NCBI GenBank assembly: GCA_016703425.1
Contig: JADJCA010000012.1
Coordinates: forward strand, 431,995-495,994
Origin: Myxococcales bacterium
GTDB taxonomy: Bacteria; Myxococcota_A; Polyangia; Polyangiales; Polyangiaceae
DNA: 64,000 nucleotides
Direction of reading: 5' to 3'
Part shown: in pieces, positions 50,639 through 59,662 of the stretch
Numbering within the stretch: the stretch's first letter is position 1
How the letters are laid out: each line of letters opens with the position of its first letter
The notes under the pieces: generated by a model
Told to the model about the DNA's origin: nothing
What the model saw: the letters and a program-made list of their open reading frames with translations, nothing else
Database searches by the model: none
Translations under genes and position numbers: made by a program

Positions 50639-52264
50639 ATGTCCACGTTGTTCGGTCCCGTCCGTCGCCGCTGCTCCGCCTTTGTTGCTCCGCTCTCGAG
50701 GCGGCCTTTTCTGCTTCGGTCTACCAGCGCCGCGCTTCTCTCGGTGCTGGCGGTCGCGTGTTCAAGCACGGTTGATGACGCAGCCGTGCCAGCGGCTTCG
50801 GAGGTTCGCGACGGTGGCGGTGCGCAAACGGAACCCGCGTGCGTCATCGGCACGATGCGGTGCCAGGCGACGCTTGTCAGTCGCTGCGAGCTTGGCGAAG
50901 GCGGGGTCGCCGCGTGGTCGGCGCCGTCGCGTTGTCCCGGCGACGAAGGGTGTCGTGCGGAGCGCTGCGAGCCGCCGACAAGTCGACAGCGGACCCAGGC
51001 GGCCGCCGTGGCTGGCCTCATCGCCGAACTGTCGGCGAAGTCGGCGTGGCACGAAGACGTCGACGCGGCCGCCCTTACGGTCCGTGAGCGCGCCGCGATC
51101 CTCAAGGGCGATGGAGAAGACGCGACCTACTTTGGTTCCGCGTGGCGCGTGATGAATGCGTTTCCGCAGGGGCACCAGGGGCTCTACTCCGCGGCATGCG
51201 ACGCGGCCATGCCGCAGCAGAACACGTCGCGCTTCGGCGTCTGCGGCCGGCCCGCTGCCGATGGCGTTGTGGTGACGCTCGCGAGCGCGCAGAACAAGCT
51301 CGGGCTCCGCGCTGGCGACATCGTCCTTCAAGCCGGCGCCGACGCCGGCGACGCGATGCTCGAGGCCGCGTACATGAGGCCTGTGTGCGGCAGCGTGTTT
51401 CCCTCGAAGTCGGGTCGCCTCACGGCCGGCGCCGCGTCGTTCTTCGCGCACGTTGCGGCGGGCACGGTGCTCAGGGTGCGCGACTCGGGCGGGGCCCTGC
51501 GCGAGGTGACGGTGCCGGAGGAGAGCGACGCGAAGGTGACCGATTGCACCGACCCCTTCTCACGGAGCCGGCGGATCTACGCGGAGGCCACCAAGCGACC
51601 GGACGGCGTGGCGGTGATTCGCCTTCCGAGCTTCTTCCCGTACGACAAGACGCTTGGGGCGAATGCCACCGATGCCGACGTCCAAGCGATGCTTGATGCC
51701 TATCGCGCCAAGATCGCCCTTGTCTTCAACACCGTCAAAGATGCACCCGCCATCGTGTGGGACGCGCGAGGCAACACGGGCGGCTTCACGCCCGTCGCGC
51801 TCGCTATCGTCAGCGGCTTCGGCAGCGCTCGAGCCGCGGACCTTTCGTACTGCCGGTCGCGAGAGTTCGGGTCGTCGCCCATCGCCTATGGCGTCGACAC
51901 GTATGCGGCCTACGCCGTCGAACCGGGCGGACCCTTCGCGTACACCGGCAAGGTCGCTGTCGTCACCGATGGCCTCGCCTACAGCGCCGGCGACTACTTT
52001 CCCTTCGCCGCAGCCCGAGGCTCGAGCGCGGTTGTCGTTGGCATGAGCGCGGGAGCGTTCGGCGGCGGCAACGGGCCCATCGAGCTCGCCGGGCCTCCCA
52101 CGCTCTTCGCGAACTACGATCCGACGGCTTGCTTCGACGTGCTGACGGGCGCGCCGCTCGAGGGTTCGCCGCTGCCGTCAACGCCCATCGAGTACGTGCC
52201 GACCGATCTCGCAGCTGGCAAAGACACACCCATCGAGCGCGCGGTTCTCGCGCTGGGGCTCTAG
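50639..52264 (+). CDS. S41-family peptidase lipoprotein
   Basis: 541 residues from the ATG at 50639, preceded by GAGAGG. Long basic signal ending SVLAVAC (Cys41). A cysteine-containing region (CVIGTMRCQATLVSRCELG, RCPGDEGCRAERC) is followed by a PDZ-like stretch (NKLGLRAGDIVLQAG) and the S41 core: VAVIRLPSFFPYD, VWDARGNTGG and the nucleophile region VTDGLAYSAGDYFPF with the serine in YSAGD. C-terminal processing peptidases of this clan cut unstructured tails; here the enzyme is anchored outside the cytoplasm. The Lys of the dyad cannot be fixed by eye. Confidence 0.82.
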   Translation: MSTLFGPVRRRCSAFVAPLSRRPFLLRSTSAALLSVLAVACSSTVDDAAVPAASEVRDGGGAQTEPACVIGTMRCQATLVSRCELGEGGVAAWSAPSRCPGDEGCRAERCEPPTSRQRTQAAAVAGLIAELSAKSAWHEDVDAAALTVRERAAILKGDGEDATYFGSAWRVMNAFPQGHQGLYSAACDAAMPQQNTSRFGVCGRPAADGVVVTLASAQNKLGLRAGDIVLQAGADAGDAMLEAAYMRPVCGSVFPSKSGRLTAGAASFFAHVAAGTVLRVRDSGGALREVTVPEESDAKVTDCTDPFSRSRRIYAEATKRPDGVAVIRLPSFFPYDKTLGANATDADVQAMLDAYRAKIALVFNTVKDAPAIVWDARGNTGGFTPVALAIVSGFGSARAADLSYCRSREFGSSPIAYGVDTYAAYAVEPGGPFAYTGKVAVVTDGLAYSAGDYFPFAAARGSSAVVVGMSAGAFGGGNGPIELAGPPTLFANYDPTACFDVLTGAPLEGSPLPSTPIEYVPTDLAAGKDTPIERAVLALGL

Positions 52265-52489
52265 ATGGCGCTGGCGCGCCGTGCCGCCGCGTCGCGCTCG
52301 TAAGTCTCAGACGTGCGGTCCTGGTCCTAGGACTTCGGGCACGCTCTCGGTCGCGATTTCCGCAGCGCGAACGGTGCTTTCCGCCGTGGGTGCGCGTTCG
52401 CGCCACCTTCGTCGCGGCACGCGTGTCGCAGAGGCGTTGGGCGTCGCCCGACTCGGCCATGTCGACCGAGCGACCCAGGAGAACTGCCT

Positions 52490-54709
52490 ATGCACCTTCG
52501 AACCTCGCTCTCGCTCTTTCTCGCCGCGGCCGCTTCCGCGTGCATGGTTCAGGATGAAACGCTCGGCGGCACACCGACCGGCGCGGCGGCCAACGGCGGC
52601 GTGGCAGGTGGCGGAAGCGCGAGCGGCGGCGGCGCCGCTGGGACAAGCAACGCGGCGGGGGCAAGTGGCTCCGGCGGCGCCGGGCCCGGCTCCGTCGACC
52701 CGACGGCGGGAGCGGACGGCGGCGCGGCCGGTGGCGGACAACCGGGCTCGACGAATGGCGGCGGCGTGACCCCCAACGTCGACGCCGGGGTCGCCACGGT
52801 TCCAACGACTCACCCGCGCATTTATCTCAACGCTTCGAACATGGCGCGCCTCCAGGCCACGCTCGCCGCCAAGACGCCGGCGGCGACGCGGTTCAAGGCG
52901 ACGGTGGACACCGCCGTCGCCGGCGGCGACGTGTACGCGTTTCAGCCATGGAACGCCGCGCTCGTGGGACGCCTCACGGGACAGGCCTCGTATTGCACCT
53001 GGGCCGTCAACGCCGTGGACCAGGACGTAGTCACGGAGGAAGGGCGCATCGCCAGCGGCGCGCGCGCCGAGGTGGCCGCCGACAGCTATCTCGAGGTCGG
53101 CGAGCGTATCGGTGATCTCGCCCTCGTCTATGACTGGTGCTTCGCATCGACGTCGGCGGCGCAACGTCAGCGCTGGATCACATACGCCAACCAGGCCGTG
53201 TGGAACGTGTGGCACCCAGCGCAAGCCACCTGGGGTGGCCACGCCTTTCCGTGGACCGGTTGGTCCGTCGACAACCCTGTGAACAACTACTACTTCTCAT
53301 TCTTGCGGGCGACGATGTTGCTCGGCCTCGCGACGCGCGGTGAAAACGCCCAGGCCGACGACTGGATCAAGAAGTTCCGCGACGAGAAGATCCAGGCGCA
53401 GCTCATTCCGACCTATCAGTCGTCGCTCGTCGGCGGCGGGTCACGCGAGGGCACCGGTTACGGCGTCGCCATGGCCGAGCTCTTTCGCCTCTACGACATG
53501 TGGCAAGCGACGACCGGCGAGCGCCTCGCCGACAAGACCTCGCAGGCGCGCTCGTCGATGACGTGGATGATGCACGCGACGGTGCCTACGCTAGACCGCA
53601 TCGCGCCCATCGGGGACCACGCGCGCGACCAGACGGCTGCCCTCTTTGACTACCACCGCGCCTACCTCGAAGCGCTCACGGGGCTCTACCCGAGCGACCC
53701 CCTCTCGCGCGTCGTCAAGGACTACCTGGCGACGTGCTCCGTCAAGGAGATGGGCCAGGGCTTCATGCGGTACTCGGACTTTCTCTACGACAACCCTGCG
53801 CTCACGCGCAAACCGCTCGCAGACCTCGCGCGGACGTACCACGCCAAGGGCACCGGTTACGTCTTCGCGCGCTCCGGTTGGACCCCCGACGCGACGTGGT
53901 TGGAGTTCACGGCGGGGCCCTACACCGAGTCGCACGCTCACCACGACCAGGGCCAGCTCCTCGTCTACAAGCGCCAATGGCTCGCCTACGACGGCAACAT
54001 CGATAGCGCGAGCGGCATCGTCCAGGACGAGAACGTCCACAACATCGTCGGGCTCTCGCGCGGCGGCTCCACCGTCGCCATGCAAGAGGGCCAAGGGCCG
54101 GCGACGCTCAAGGCGCTGCGCGACGACGCGGAGCTCACGCACATGGCCGGCGACCTTCGGCCGGCGTACCCGGCTAGCGCTGGCGTGGCCAAGAACGAGC
54201 GCGAGGTCGTGTTCCTCAAGCCCAACGTGATTGTGGTGTTCGACCGGGTCGGCGGAGCGGCGGGGCAGGGCGCGCTCACGAAGCGCTGGCAGCTCAACAC
54301 ACCCATTGCGCCGCAGGTCTCGGGCGCAAGCGCCGTCATCGGCGCCGCGCCTTCGAACCTTGTCGTGATGCCCATCATGCCGTCGTCGGCGCCGAACGTC
54401 GCCGCGCTGCCGTCGGTCAATGGCGAGGTCCATGCGGGCCATCAAGTGAGCTGGACCCTCTCGGGCACAGGCACGGAGTACTTCCTGATGGTGCTCTCGC
54501 TCGACGGTGCCGCCACGGCGGCCACGGCCTCGGACGCTGCTGGGCAACGTGGCGTGACCGTCTCCCTCGCCGGTGGGCGGACCGCCACCGTGCGCTTCAA
54601 CGAAGCGGGCGTCGGTGGAAGCGTCGAGCTCCGAACGGGCGGCGCCGTGACCAAGTCCGTCGCCCTCGACGCGACCGTCGCGACGCTGCCGGAGCTCGCG
54701 GTTCCCTGA
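52490..54709 (+). CDS. Heparinase II/III-like polysaccharide lyase lipoprotein
   Basis: 739 residues from the ATG at 52490. Lipoprotein signal ending ASAC (Cys18), then a Gly/Ala/Ser linker of about 85 residues. From about 105 an all-helical toroid (YLNASNMARLQATLAAKT, WAVNAVDQDVV, GERIGDLALVYDWCF, FPWTGWSVDNPVNNYY, GSREGTGYGVAMAELFRLYD) precedes a beta-sandwich with the catalytic-type motif SHAHHDQGQLLVYKRQWLAYDG, the hallmark of heparinase II/III and alginate-lyase-like enzymes. Cell-surface attack on acidic polysaccharide is inferred. Next gene downstream, 34 bases away, is a second carbohydrate-type lipoprotein. Confidence 0.88.
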   Translation: MHLRTSLSLFLAAAASACMVQDETLGGTPTGAAANGGVAGGGSASGGGAAGTSNAAGASGSGGAGPGSVDPTAGADGGAAGGGQPGSTNGGGVTPNVDAGVATVPTTHPRIYLNASNMARLQATLAAKTPAATRFKATVDTAVAGGDVYAFQPWNAALVGRLTGQASYCTWAVNAVDQDVVTEEGRIASGARAEVAADSYLEVGERIGDLALVYDWCFASTSAAQRQRWITYANQAVWNVWHPAQATWGGHAFPWTGWSVDNPVNNYYFSFLRATMLLGLATRGENAQADDWIKKFRDEKIQAQLIPTYQSSLVGGGSREGTGYGVAMAELFRLYDMWQATTGERLADKTSQARSSMTWMMHATVPTLDRIAPIGDHARDQTAALFDYHRAYLEALTGLYPSDPLSRVVKDYLATCSVKEMGQGFMRYSDFLYDNPALTRKPLADLARTYHAKGTGYVFARSGWTPDATWLEFTAGPYTESHAHHDQGQLLVYKRQWLAYDGNIDSASGIVQDENVHNIVGLSRGGSTVAMQEGQGPATLKALRDDAELTHMAGDLRPAYPASAGVAKNEREVVFLKPNVIVVFDRVGGAAGQGALTKRWQLNTPIAPQVSGASAVIGAAPSNLVVMPIMPSSAPNVAALPSVNGEVHAGHQVSWTLSGTGTEYFLMVLSLDGAATAATASDAAGQRGVTVSLAGGRTATVRFNEAGVGGSVELRTGGAVTKSVALDATVATLPELAVP

Positions 54710-54743
54710 CCGTGTGCAAGGTGCACGTAACTCGGGGGTCACC

Positions 54744-56462
54744 ATGAATCGTTGCGGAGGCCTGATGCGAACCCTTCCCGTCGTCACGTTTGCCGTTCTG
54801 TCTCTCCTGGCGTGCCAGATCGAAGAACTCGACCCCAAGGCGCCGCTGGAGTCGCCGGAGGCGGCCGGCGCCGGCGCTGGCGCCACGGGGCAGCCGAGCG
54901 CCGGTGGCGCGGCGGGGGCCGTCACGACCGGGGCTGGGACGGATGCGGGGTCGGGCGGCGCGCCTGGGGCCGGGGGCGGGCCCGTGGCAAGTGTCGACGG
55001 CGGGCCCACCACGAGCACTCCGTCGCCATCGCCGGGCGCCTTGCCCATGAGTGCGACGTTTCAACTGACGCTGGTGCCGGAGGTCGTCGTCGCAACGGCG
55101 CGTCGGGTCAACGTCGCCATCCCGCTCGCGCCGGGCGCGCTCACGAACGTCGCCAACATCGAGCTGCGCGTGGGGGGCGCGCCGCTCGCAACGGCCCGTC
55201 GCGCGCTCGCTTCATGGCCTGACGGGTCGATCCGCAGCGTTCAGGTTCAGTTCGAGCGTGTGGTGACGGCCAACACGACGGTCGACGTCGTCGTGGGCCA
55301 GGCAGCCACGGGAGGCTCGCTCGCGCTGGTGCCGGCAGCGCAGACGCTCGTGAGCTCCGGTGGCGCAAACCTGCCCGGCGTCTGGGCGCTCTTGCCGGCG
55401 GCGCACCTCGCCGCGAGCCGCGTCGCGGGGCCGGCGCTGCCGAGCTCGGCGTCGGCCGGTACGCCGGCGGCGGCTTGGGATCGTGTGTGCAATGCAAACA
55501 CTTTCAATACGGCCGCCTTCAACGCGGTGCGTGGTGAGCAAGGCAGTTGGCTCTTCGATCGCCCGACCGCGCTCTACCGCAACTACCAACGCACCGGCTC
55601 CGCCGCGGCGCTCCGCTCGGCCTTCTTGGAGGCGTCGATCTACCGAGATGGCATCACCGGCACCGGGAGCGCGACGCGAATCCCCGTCGCTCCCGACGAC
55701 CTCAAGTACCACTACACGCAGGGCCTCGCCCTCCACTACTTGCTCACCGGCGACGACCGCTTTCGCGAGGCGGCAGAGAACGTGGCGACGCGCGCGCACG
55801 ATCTCTGGCCCAGCCCCGGCTACGCCGGCGGCACTGACTTCTGGACCGAGCGGCACGCGGGCTTCGGTCTCCTTGCCTACGAGTGGGCCCTCGCGGTGAC
55901 CGACGACAAGGCGACGACGTTTGCGTCGTGGGCGGCGGCCGCCGTCGGGGGCTACGCGTCCGTGCAGGGGAGCTGCCCGGCGGGATACACCAACGCGGCG
56001 GAGCGCTGCTTCGCCCATGATGCCGAGGCCCACGGCGAGGCTTATGGCTACTTCGGGTGCAGTCCTTGGATGAGCGCCATCTTGGCCGACGCCCTCGACG
56101 GTCACGCCGATCGCCTCGCAGGGAGCGGCGATGCCAGCGGTGCCGGGCTCGTTCGCGAGAGCTTGGTGCGGCTCGGTCGCTTCGTCGCGAACCAAGGACG
56201 TGACGCGACGGGCAAGCCCTACTACTGGGCTGGCGTCGGCGTCTCCAGCAACGAGGTTGATGACTTCGACGAACACTGGGGCGAGAGTGCATACCTCGTC
56301 GCGCTGGCTTGGCACTGGAGTGGCAAGACCGACGCAGGCCTGCGCCAGGCGCTGGATCAGCTCACGTTGGGCCTTGATCAACACGGCGAGGCCGGTCAGC
56401 TCCGAAGCTTCAACTGGCAGTGCCGCTCGGGCGTCATGGCGCCGTTCTATTCGCGTCCGTAG
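54744..56462 (+). CDS. Lipoprotein with RIFT-barrel and helical-toroid domains (putative polysaccharide lyase/hydrolase)
   Basis: 572 residues from the ATG at 54744; a second Met seven codons on is equally usable. Signal ends SLLAC (Cys24), linker Gly/Ala-rich of about 80 residues, as in the preceding gene. The N-terminal beta domain (VNVAIPLAPGALTNVANIEL, WPDGSIRSVQVQFE) is typical of RIFT-barrel, rhamnogalacturonan-lyase-like proteins. The C-terminal helical part (YHYTQGLALHYLLTGDDRF, HDLWPSPGYAGGTDFWTERH, GFGLLAYEWALAVTDD, HDAEAHGEAYGYFGC) looks like an alpha/alpha barrel. A CAZyme role is inferred from fold pattern and from the neighbouring heparinase-like gene. Confidence 0.7.
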   Translation: MNRCGGLMRTLPVVTFAVLSLLACQIEELDPKAPLESPEAAGAGAGATGQPSAGGAAGAVTTGAGTDAGSGGAPGAGGGPVASVDGGPTTSTPSPSPGALPMSATFQLTLVPEVVVATARRVNVAIPLAPGALTNVANIELRVGGAPLATARRALASWPDGSIRSVQVQFERVVTANTTVDVVVGQAATGGSLALVPAAQTLVSSGGANLPGVWALLPAAHLAASRVAGPALPSSASAGTPAAAWDRVCNANTFNTAAFNAVRGEQGSWLFDRPTALYRNYQRTGSAAALRSAFLEASIYRDGITGTGSATRIPVAPDDLKYHYTQGLALHYLLTGDDRFREAAENVATRAHDLWPSPGYAGGTDFWTERHAGFGLLAYEWALAVTDDKATTFASWAAAAVGGYASVQGSCPAGYTNAAERCFAHDAEAHGEAYGYFGCSPWMSAILADALDGHADRLAGSGDASGAGLVRESLVRLGRFVANQGRDATGKPYYWAGVGVSSNEVDDFDEHWGESAYLVALAWHWSGKTDAGLRQALDQLTLGLDQHGEAGQLRSFNWQCRSGVMAPFYSRP

Positions 56463-57297
56463 CGCGACTCGTCGCCCCGCCGCTCGGAGCCCCGCTCGTC
56501 CGCTGCGCCCTTAGGAAGAGCGCGGCGGAGACGCCCAGAGAGACGAGGCCGACGCCGACGAAGACATCGGTCAAGACGCCGTCGGTGCGGATGCGGGCGA
56601 CCTCTTCGCTGCTGCAGCGCGGACGGCAGTCGGTGTCGCCCATCCATTTCACGCCGAAGGCGGCGCCGCCGCCGAGCGCGAGCACACCGACGCCGCCCAA
56701 GAGCCAGGGCAGGGGACCCGCCGTCGTGCGGACCCGCGGTGGCTCTCGTTCTGGCAACCTCGGTCCTGGCGATGCGGCGGTCTCGTTCGCCTTCGCCGCG
56801 GCGCGAAAGGTCACGACGACGGGCGTTCGTTTTTGGCCCACGGCGACCTTGACCAGCACCTCTTCTGTGGCGGCGCCTCGCTCGACACGAACGCGTCTCG
56901 CGCCCGGATCGACGGGGAAGGCACCGTTCGCGTCGCGGCTCCGCGGTTCGCCGTCAATGATGACGTTCACGTCCTTGAGATCGTTGCCAGCGGCGTCGTG
57001 GACCGCGAGCTCGAGTGTTGGAATGGCCGAGTCGACCTCGTCGAGGTAGCGACGGCACACGGCGCGCACGGGCGCCGGGCAGGCGTCTTTGGAGCAGATG
57101 AGGAGCGCTGCGCGCGCGGCGACGAGCTGTCCACCTTTCTTGAGTTGCTCGCCTCGTTCGGCGGCGTCGAGGCAAGTCTCGGTGTTGCCGGCGCGCGCCG
57201 ACGGGCTGAACAGCGAGAGCGCCAACGCCGCCAACGTGGCCAGCCGCGGGTTGACGCGGGCCGCCAGAACGACGCGCAGGTCGGCTTGCACCCTCAT
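56434..57297 (-). CDS. Exported protein with PEGA-like region and two TM segments
   Basis: 287 residues from the ATG at 57297, overlapping the stop of the upstream lipoprotein (ATGA). Signal-like N-terminus ends PSARA. CLDAAERGEQLKKGGQLVAA and ALLICSKDACPAPVRAVCRR form a TPR-like helical segment with four cysteines. PTLELAVHDAAGNDLKDVN and VIIDGEPRSRDANGAFPVDP, RRVRVERGAATEEVLVKVAV are PEGA-like. Two TM helices close the protein (WLLGGVGVLALGGGAAFGV; VFVGVGLVSLGVSAALFL). This layout accompanies Ser/Thr kinases in many myxobacterial operons. The 3' end overlaps the plus-strand lyase gene by 29 bases. Confidence 0.78.
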   Translation of the reverse strand: MRVQADLRVVLAARVNPRLATLAALALSLFSPSARAGNTETCLDAAERGEQLKKGGQLVAARAALLICSKDACPAPVRAVCRRYLDEVDSAIPTLELAVHDAAGNDLKDVNVIIDGEPRSRDANGAFPVDPGARRVRVERGAATEEVLVKVAVGQKRTPVVVTFRAAAKANETAASPGPRLPEREPPRVRTTAGPLPWLLGGVGVLALGGGAAFGVKWMGDTDCRPRCSSEEVARIRTDGVLTDVFVGVGLVSLGVSAALFLRAQRTSGAPSGGATSRATDANRTAP

Positions 57298-58217
57298 GGC
57301 CGCACGACCTCGCAGGCGACGTCGTCGAAGAGCGCTCGCATGTCCACGTCGCCCACGACGGAGCCTACGGCCCCGATGTCCAGCGTGAGCCTGCCGACGG
57401 GCGCGAGGGTGATGGCTTCGTCGAGCGCGAGATTGCCGCCGAGCCAGACTTCGACATGGGTCGCTCCGTCCAGCGCCGACAGGCGGAAGCGAGTTCGGAG
57501 CCACTGTCCCAAGAGCGGCGGGCCGAGATCGCGCTGGACCGAATAGGCGATGCCGCCGTCGGCGAGCGGCGTCGTCACGCGCAGATCCATCGCGCCCGTC
57601 ACGACGCGGAGCTCCACGGTGGAGACCTCGAAGGCCGTTGCCGGCGGTGGCGTGACAGCGAGCGTCAGCGCCTGCAGGAGCCCCGTTCCCACGTTCTCGA
57701 TTCGCAACTGCATGCTGCAATCGATGCTCTTGGCAGCGCCGAGAAAGTCTTTCGACAAGAAGGCCACGGGGTTCGAGCCGGCGTCGGCCGGAACACGGGC
57801 CTGAAGGGCGCGTGGGCTCGAGAAGGGTACGTCGGTCGCGAAGGCGAGCGACGCGCCGCGAAGGCCGAGCGTCTTGCTCGTCCACATGGCGGGATCGCCA
57901 AGCGATCGCGTGTCGAAGTCGTCGCACAGCGCATACGCGTCCGCGCCGCAGAGCGCGTCGAGTGCGCCCGCGTCTCCTTGAACGACGTCCGCGCTTGCAT
58001 GGTCGCCGCGCGCGTCTTCCGCGGCCGCGGAGTCCGCGTCGGCTTCAAGCGCTACGTCGACGCTCGCGTCCTGGCCGGTGCTGGCATCGGCGCCGGGGGC
58101 GCCGACTTCCGAGTTGAGGTCGGTGAGCGCGGTCACAAGCGAGCATCCGGCGGTCGTCAGCCAAAGGGCTCCGAGGCGCAGGTGGTGCCGACGTGCCAGC
58201 GTCAGGGTTTGAAACAT
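57294..58217 (-). CDS. LamG-like (concanavalin-type) lipoprotein
   Basis: 307 residues from the ATG at 58217, overlapping the end of the kinase gene by 16 bases. Lipoprotein signal ending TTAGC (Cys25), an Asp/Ala-rich linker of about 60 residues, then a jelly-roll domain: ALCDDFDTRSLGDPAMWTS, VPFSSPRALQARVPADA, CSMQLRIENVGTGLLQALTL, WLRTRFRLSALDGATHVEVW, LAPVGRLTLDIGAVGSVV and a closing RALFDDVACEVV with a cysteine that may pair with the first. Such domains bind sugars or surface ligands. Middle gene of the kinase operon, so it may be the extracellular partner or substrate-side sensor. Confidence 0.82.
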   Translation of the reverse strand: MFQTLTLARRHHLRLGALWLTTAGCSLVTALTDLNSEVGAPGADASTGQDASVDVALEADADSAAAEDARGDHASADVVQGDAGALDALCGADAYALCDDFDTRSLGDPAMWTSKTLGLRGASLAFATDVPFSSPRALQARVPADAGSNPVAFLSKDFLGAAKSIDCSMQLRIENVGTGLLQALTLAVTPPPATAFEVSTVELRVVTGAMDLRVTTPLADGGIAYSVQRDLGPPLLGQWLRTRFRLSALDGATHVEVWLGGNLALDEAITLAPVGRLTLDIGAVGSVVGDVDMRALFDDVACEVVRP

Positions 58218-59623
58218 TCGCGCTTCCAGATGTGATTGCCCTGCGCGTCGAGCGTGTAGGGCGGATCGCACACGCCCCGTTTGCGCGGTCCCTTCGCGGG
58301 GGCGCGAAGCGAGGGCGCCGCCGGGGCAGGCGCACTTTCGATCCGACTCGCGCTTGATGCAAGCGGCGCCGCCGAAGGCACCTCAACGCTCGCCTCGGGG
58401 GGCGTGCCGGACGACGGCGCAGCCAAAGGCGAGGAGCGCTCGCTTGACGGCGCCGCGAGCTCCGTCGGGGCACGCGTCGGTGCTTCACGACCGCGCGTCA
58501 GGAGAAAAAATGCCGCGCTCATCGCCAGCGCGACGATCGGGATGGCCCAGAGGCGAGGGCCGCTCGCAGGCCTTTCCGGCTCTTTCGCCACCACCGCTGA
58601 GGGAGCGCTCGCGACGACGACCGCGCTCTCGGTCGCTTCCGTCGAGCGCGCACCAGGCGCGATGGCGCTCGCTTCGCCGGTGCGCTCAATCTCCGCGATG
58701 CGCGCCTTGAGTGCGGCCCCGTTCGGCCATCGGGCCTCCATCCACTCCGCCACGCGCGCTCGAGGAGCCACGTTCATGGCCGCCTCGAGGGCGTCGGCCA
58801 TCGCCGCGGCGGTGTCGAAGCGGGCACTCGCGTCGGGCGAGAGGCTGCGCATGACGATGGCGTCGACGCTCTCGGGCGTCGTTGGCGACAGGTCCCGCGG
58901 TCCGTGGAGGGCGCCCTGGAGGACGTTGCCAAAGGTCGCCACGTCGTCGCCCGCGTGGAAGAGGCGTGACCCCGTCAGGAGCTCCCAGAGCACGACGCCC
59001 GCGGCGTACACGTCGACGCGGCGATCGATGGGGTGGTTCTTGAGCTGCTCGGGAGCCATGTAAGCGAGCTTGCCCTTGATCTGGCCGTCGCGGGTCGTCG
59101 TGATGCGCCCCGCGGCCTTGGCGATGCCGAAGTCCAGGAGCCGCGGCGTGCCTTCGCTGTCGACGAGGATGTTGTGAGGCGAAACGTCGCGATGAACGAT
59201 CCCGAGCGGTTCAAGGTCGGCACTGGTGGTCTCGTGGGCCGCGTGCAGGCCGCGGAGCACGCCGACGACGATGGCGACGGCGACGTCCGCGTCGAGGTGT
59301 TCGCCGCGGTCTCTCATCGTACGGACCAGCTTCCACAGGGATTCGCCGTGCACGTACTCGAGAATGAGCAGGACACCGCCCTCGGTGACGACGTCGAGCA
59401 CCTGCACGACGTTCGGGTGGTAGATGCGCGAGGCGATGCGGGCCTCGTCGAGCAACATCGTGACGAAGTCGGGATCCTTCTGCAGGTGCGCGTGCAGGCG
59501 CTTGATGGCGACGATGCGTCCAAAGCCGGCGGGCCCGACGAGGCGGCCCAGGTGCACCGAGGCCATCCCGCCTGAGGCGATCTCGTCGAAGACGAGGTAG
59601 CGCCCTACGCGCTGCGGCGGCAT
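58202..59623 (-). CDS. Hanks-type Ser/Thr protein kinase, operon leader
   Basis: 473 residues from the ATG at 59623. N-lobe: RYLVFDEIASGGMASVHLGR (glycine loop with Ala in place of the first Gly) and RIVAIKRLHAHL with the lysine. Hinge LILEYVHGESLWKL, catalytic loop GIVHRDVSPHNILVD, RLLDFGIAKAAGR, GKLAYMAPEQ. After the kinase domain come a helical connector, one TM segment (LWAIPIVALAMSAAFFLL) and a Ser/Ala/Pro-rich extracytoplasmic tail that ends in a small motif CDPPYTLDAQGNHIWKREC, with two cysteines. This C-terminal cap is frequent in Polyangia. Coupled to LamG-like and PEGA-like genes, and divergent from an FHA-sigma54 activator. Confidence 0.9.
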   Translation of the reverse strand: MPPQRVGRYLVFDEIASGGMASVHLGRLVGPAGFGRIVAIKRLHAHLQKDPDFVTMLLDEARIASRIYHPNVVQVLDVVTEGGVLLILEYVHGESLWKLVRTMRDRGEHLDADVAVAIVVGVLRGLHAAHETTSADLEPLGIVHRDVSPHNILVDSEGTPRLLDFGIAKAAGRITTTRDGQIKGKLAYMAPEQLKNHPIDRRVDVYAAGVVLWELLTGSRLFHAGDDVATFGNVLQGALHGPRDLSPTTPESVDAIVMRSLSPDASARFDTAAAMADALEAAMNVAPRARVAEWMEARWPNGAALKARIAEIERTGEASAIAPGARSTEATESAVVVASAPSAVVAKEPERPASGPRLWAIPIVALAMSAAFFLLTRGREAPTRAPTELAAPSSERSSPLAAPSSGTPPEASVEVPSAAPLASSASRIESAPAPAAPSLRAPAKGPRKRGVCDPPYTLDAQGNHIWKRECFKP

Positions 59624-59662
59624 CCGGGTATCATAACGGACCAACACCCAACGCGGGGGACC

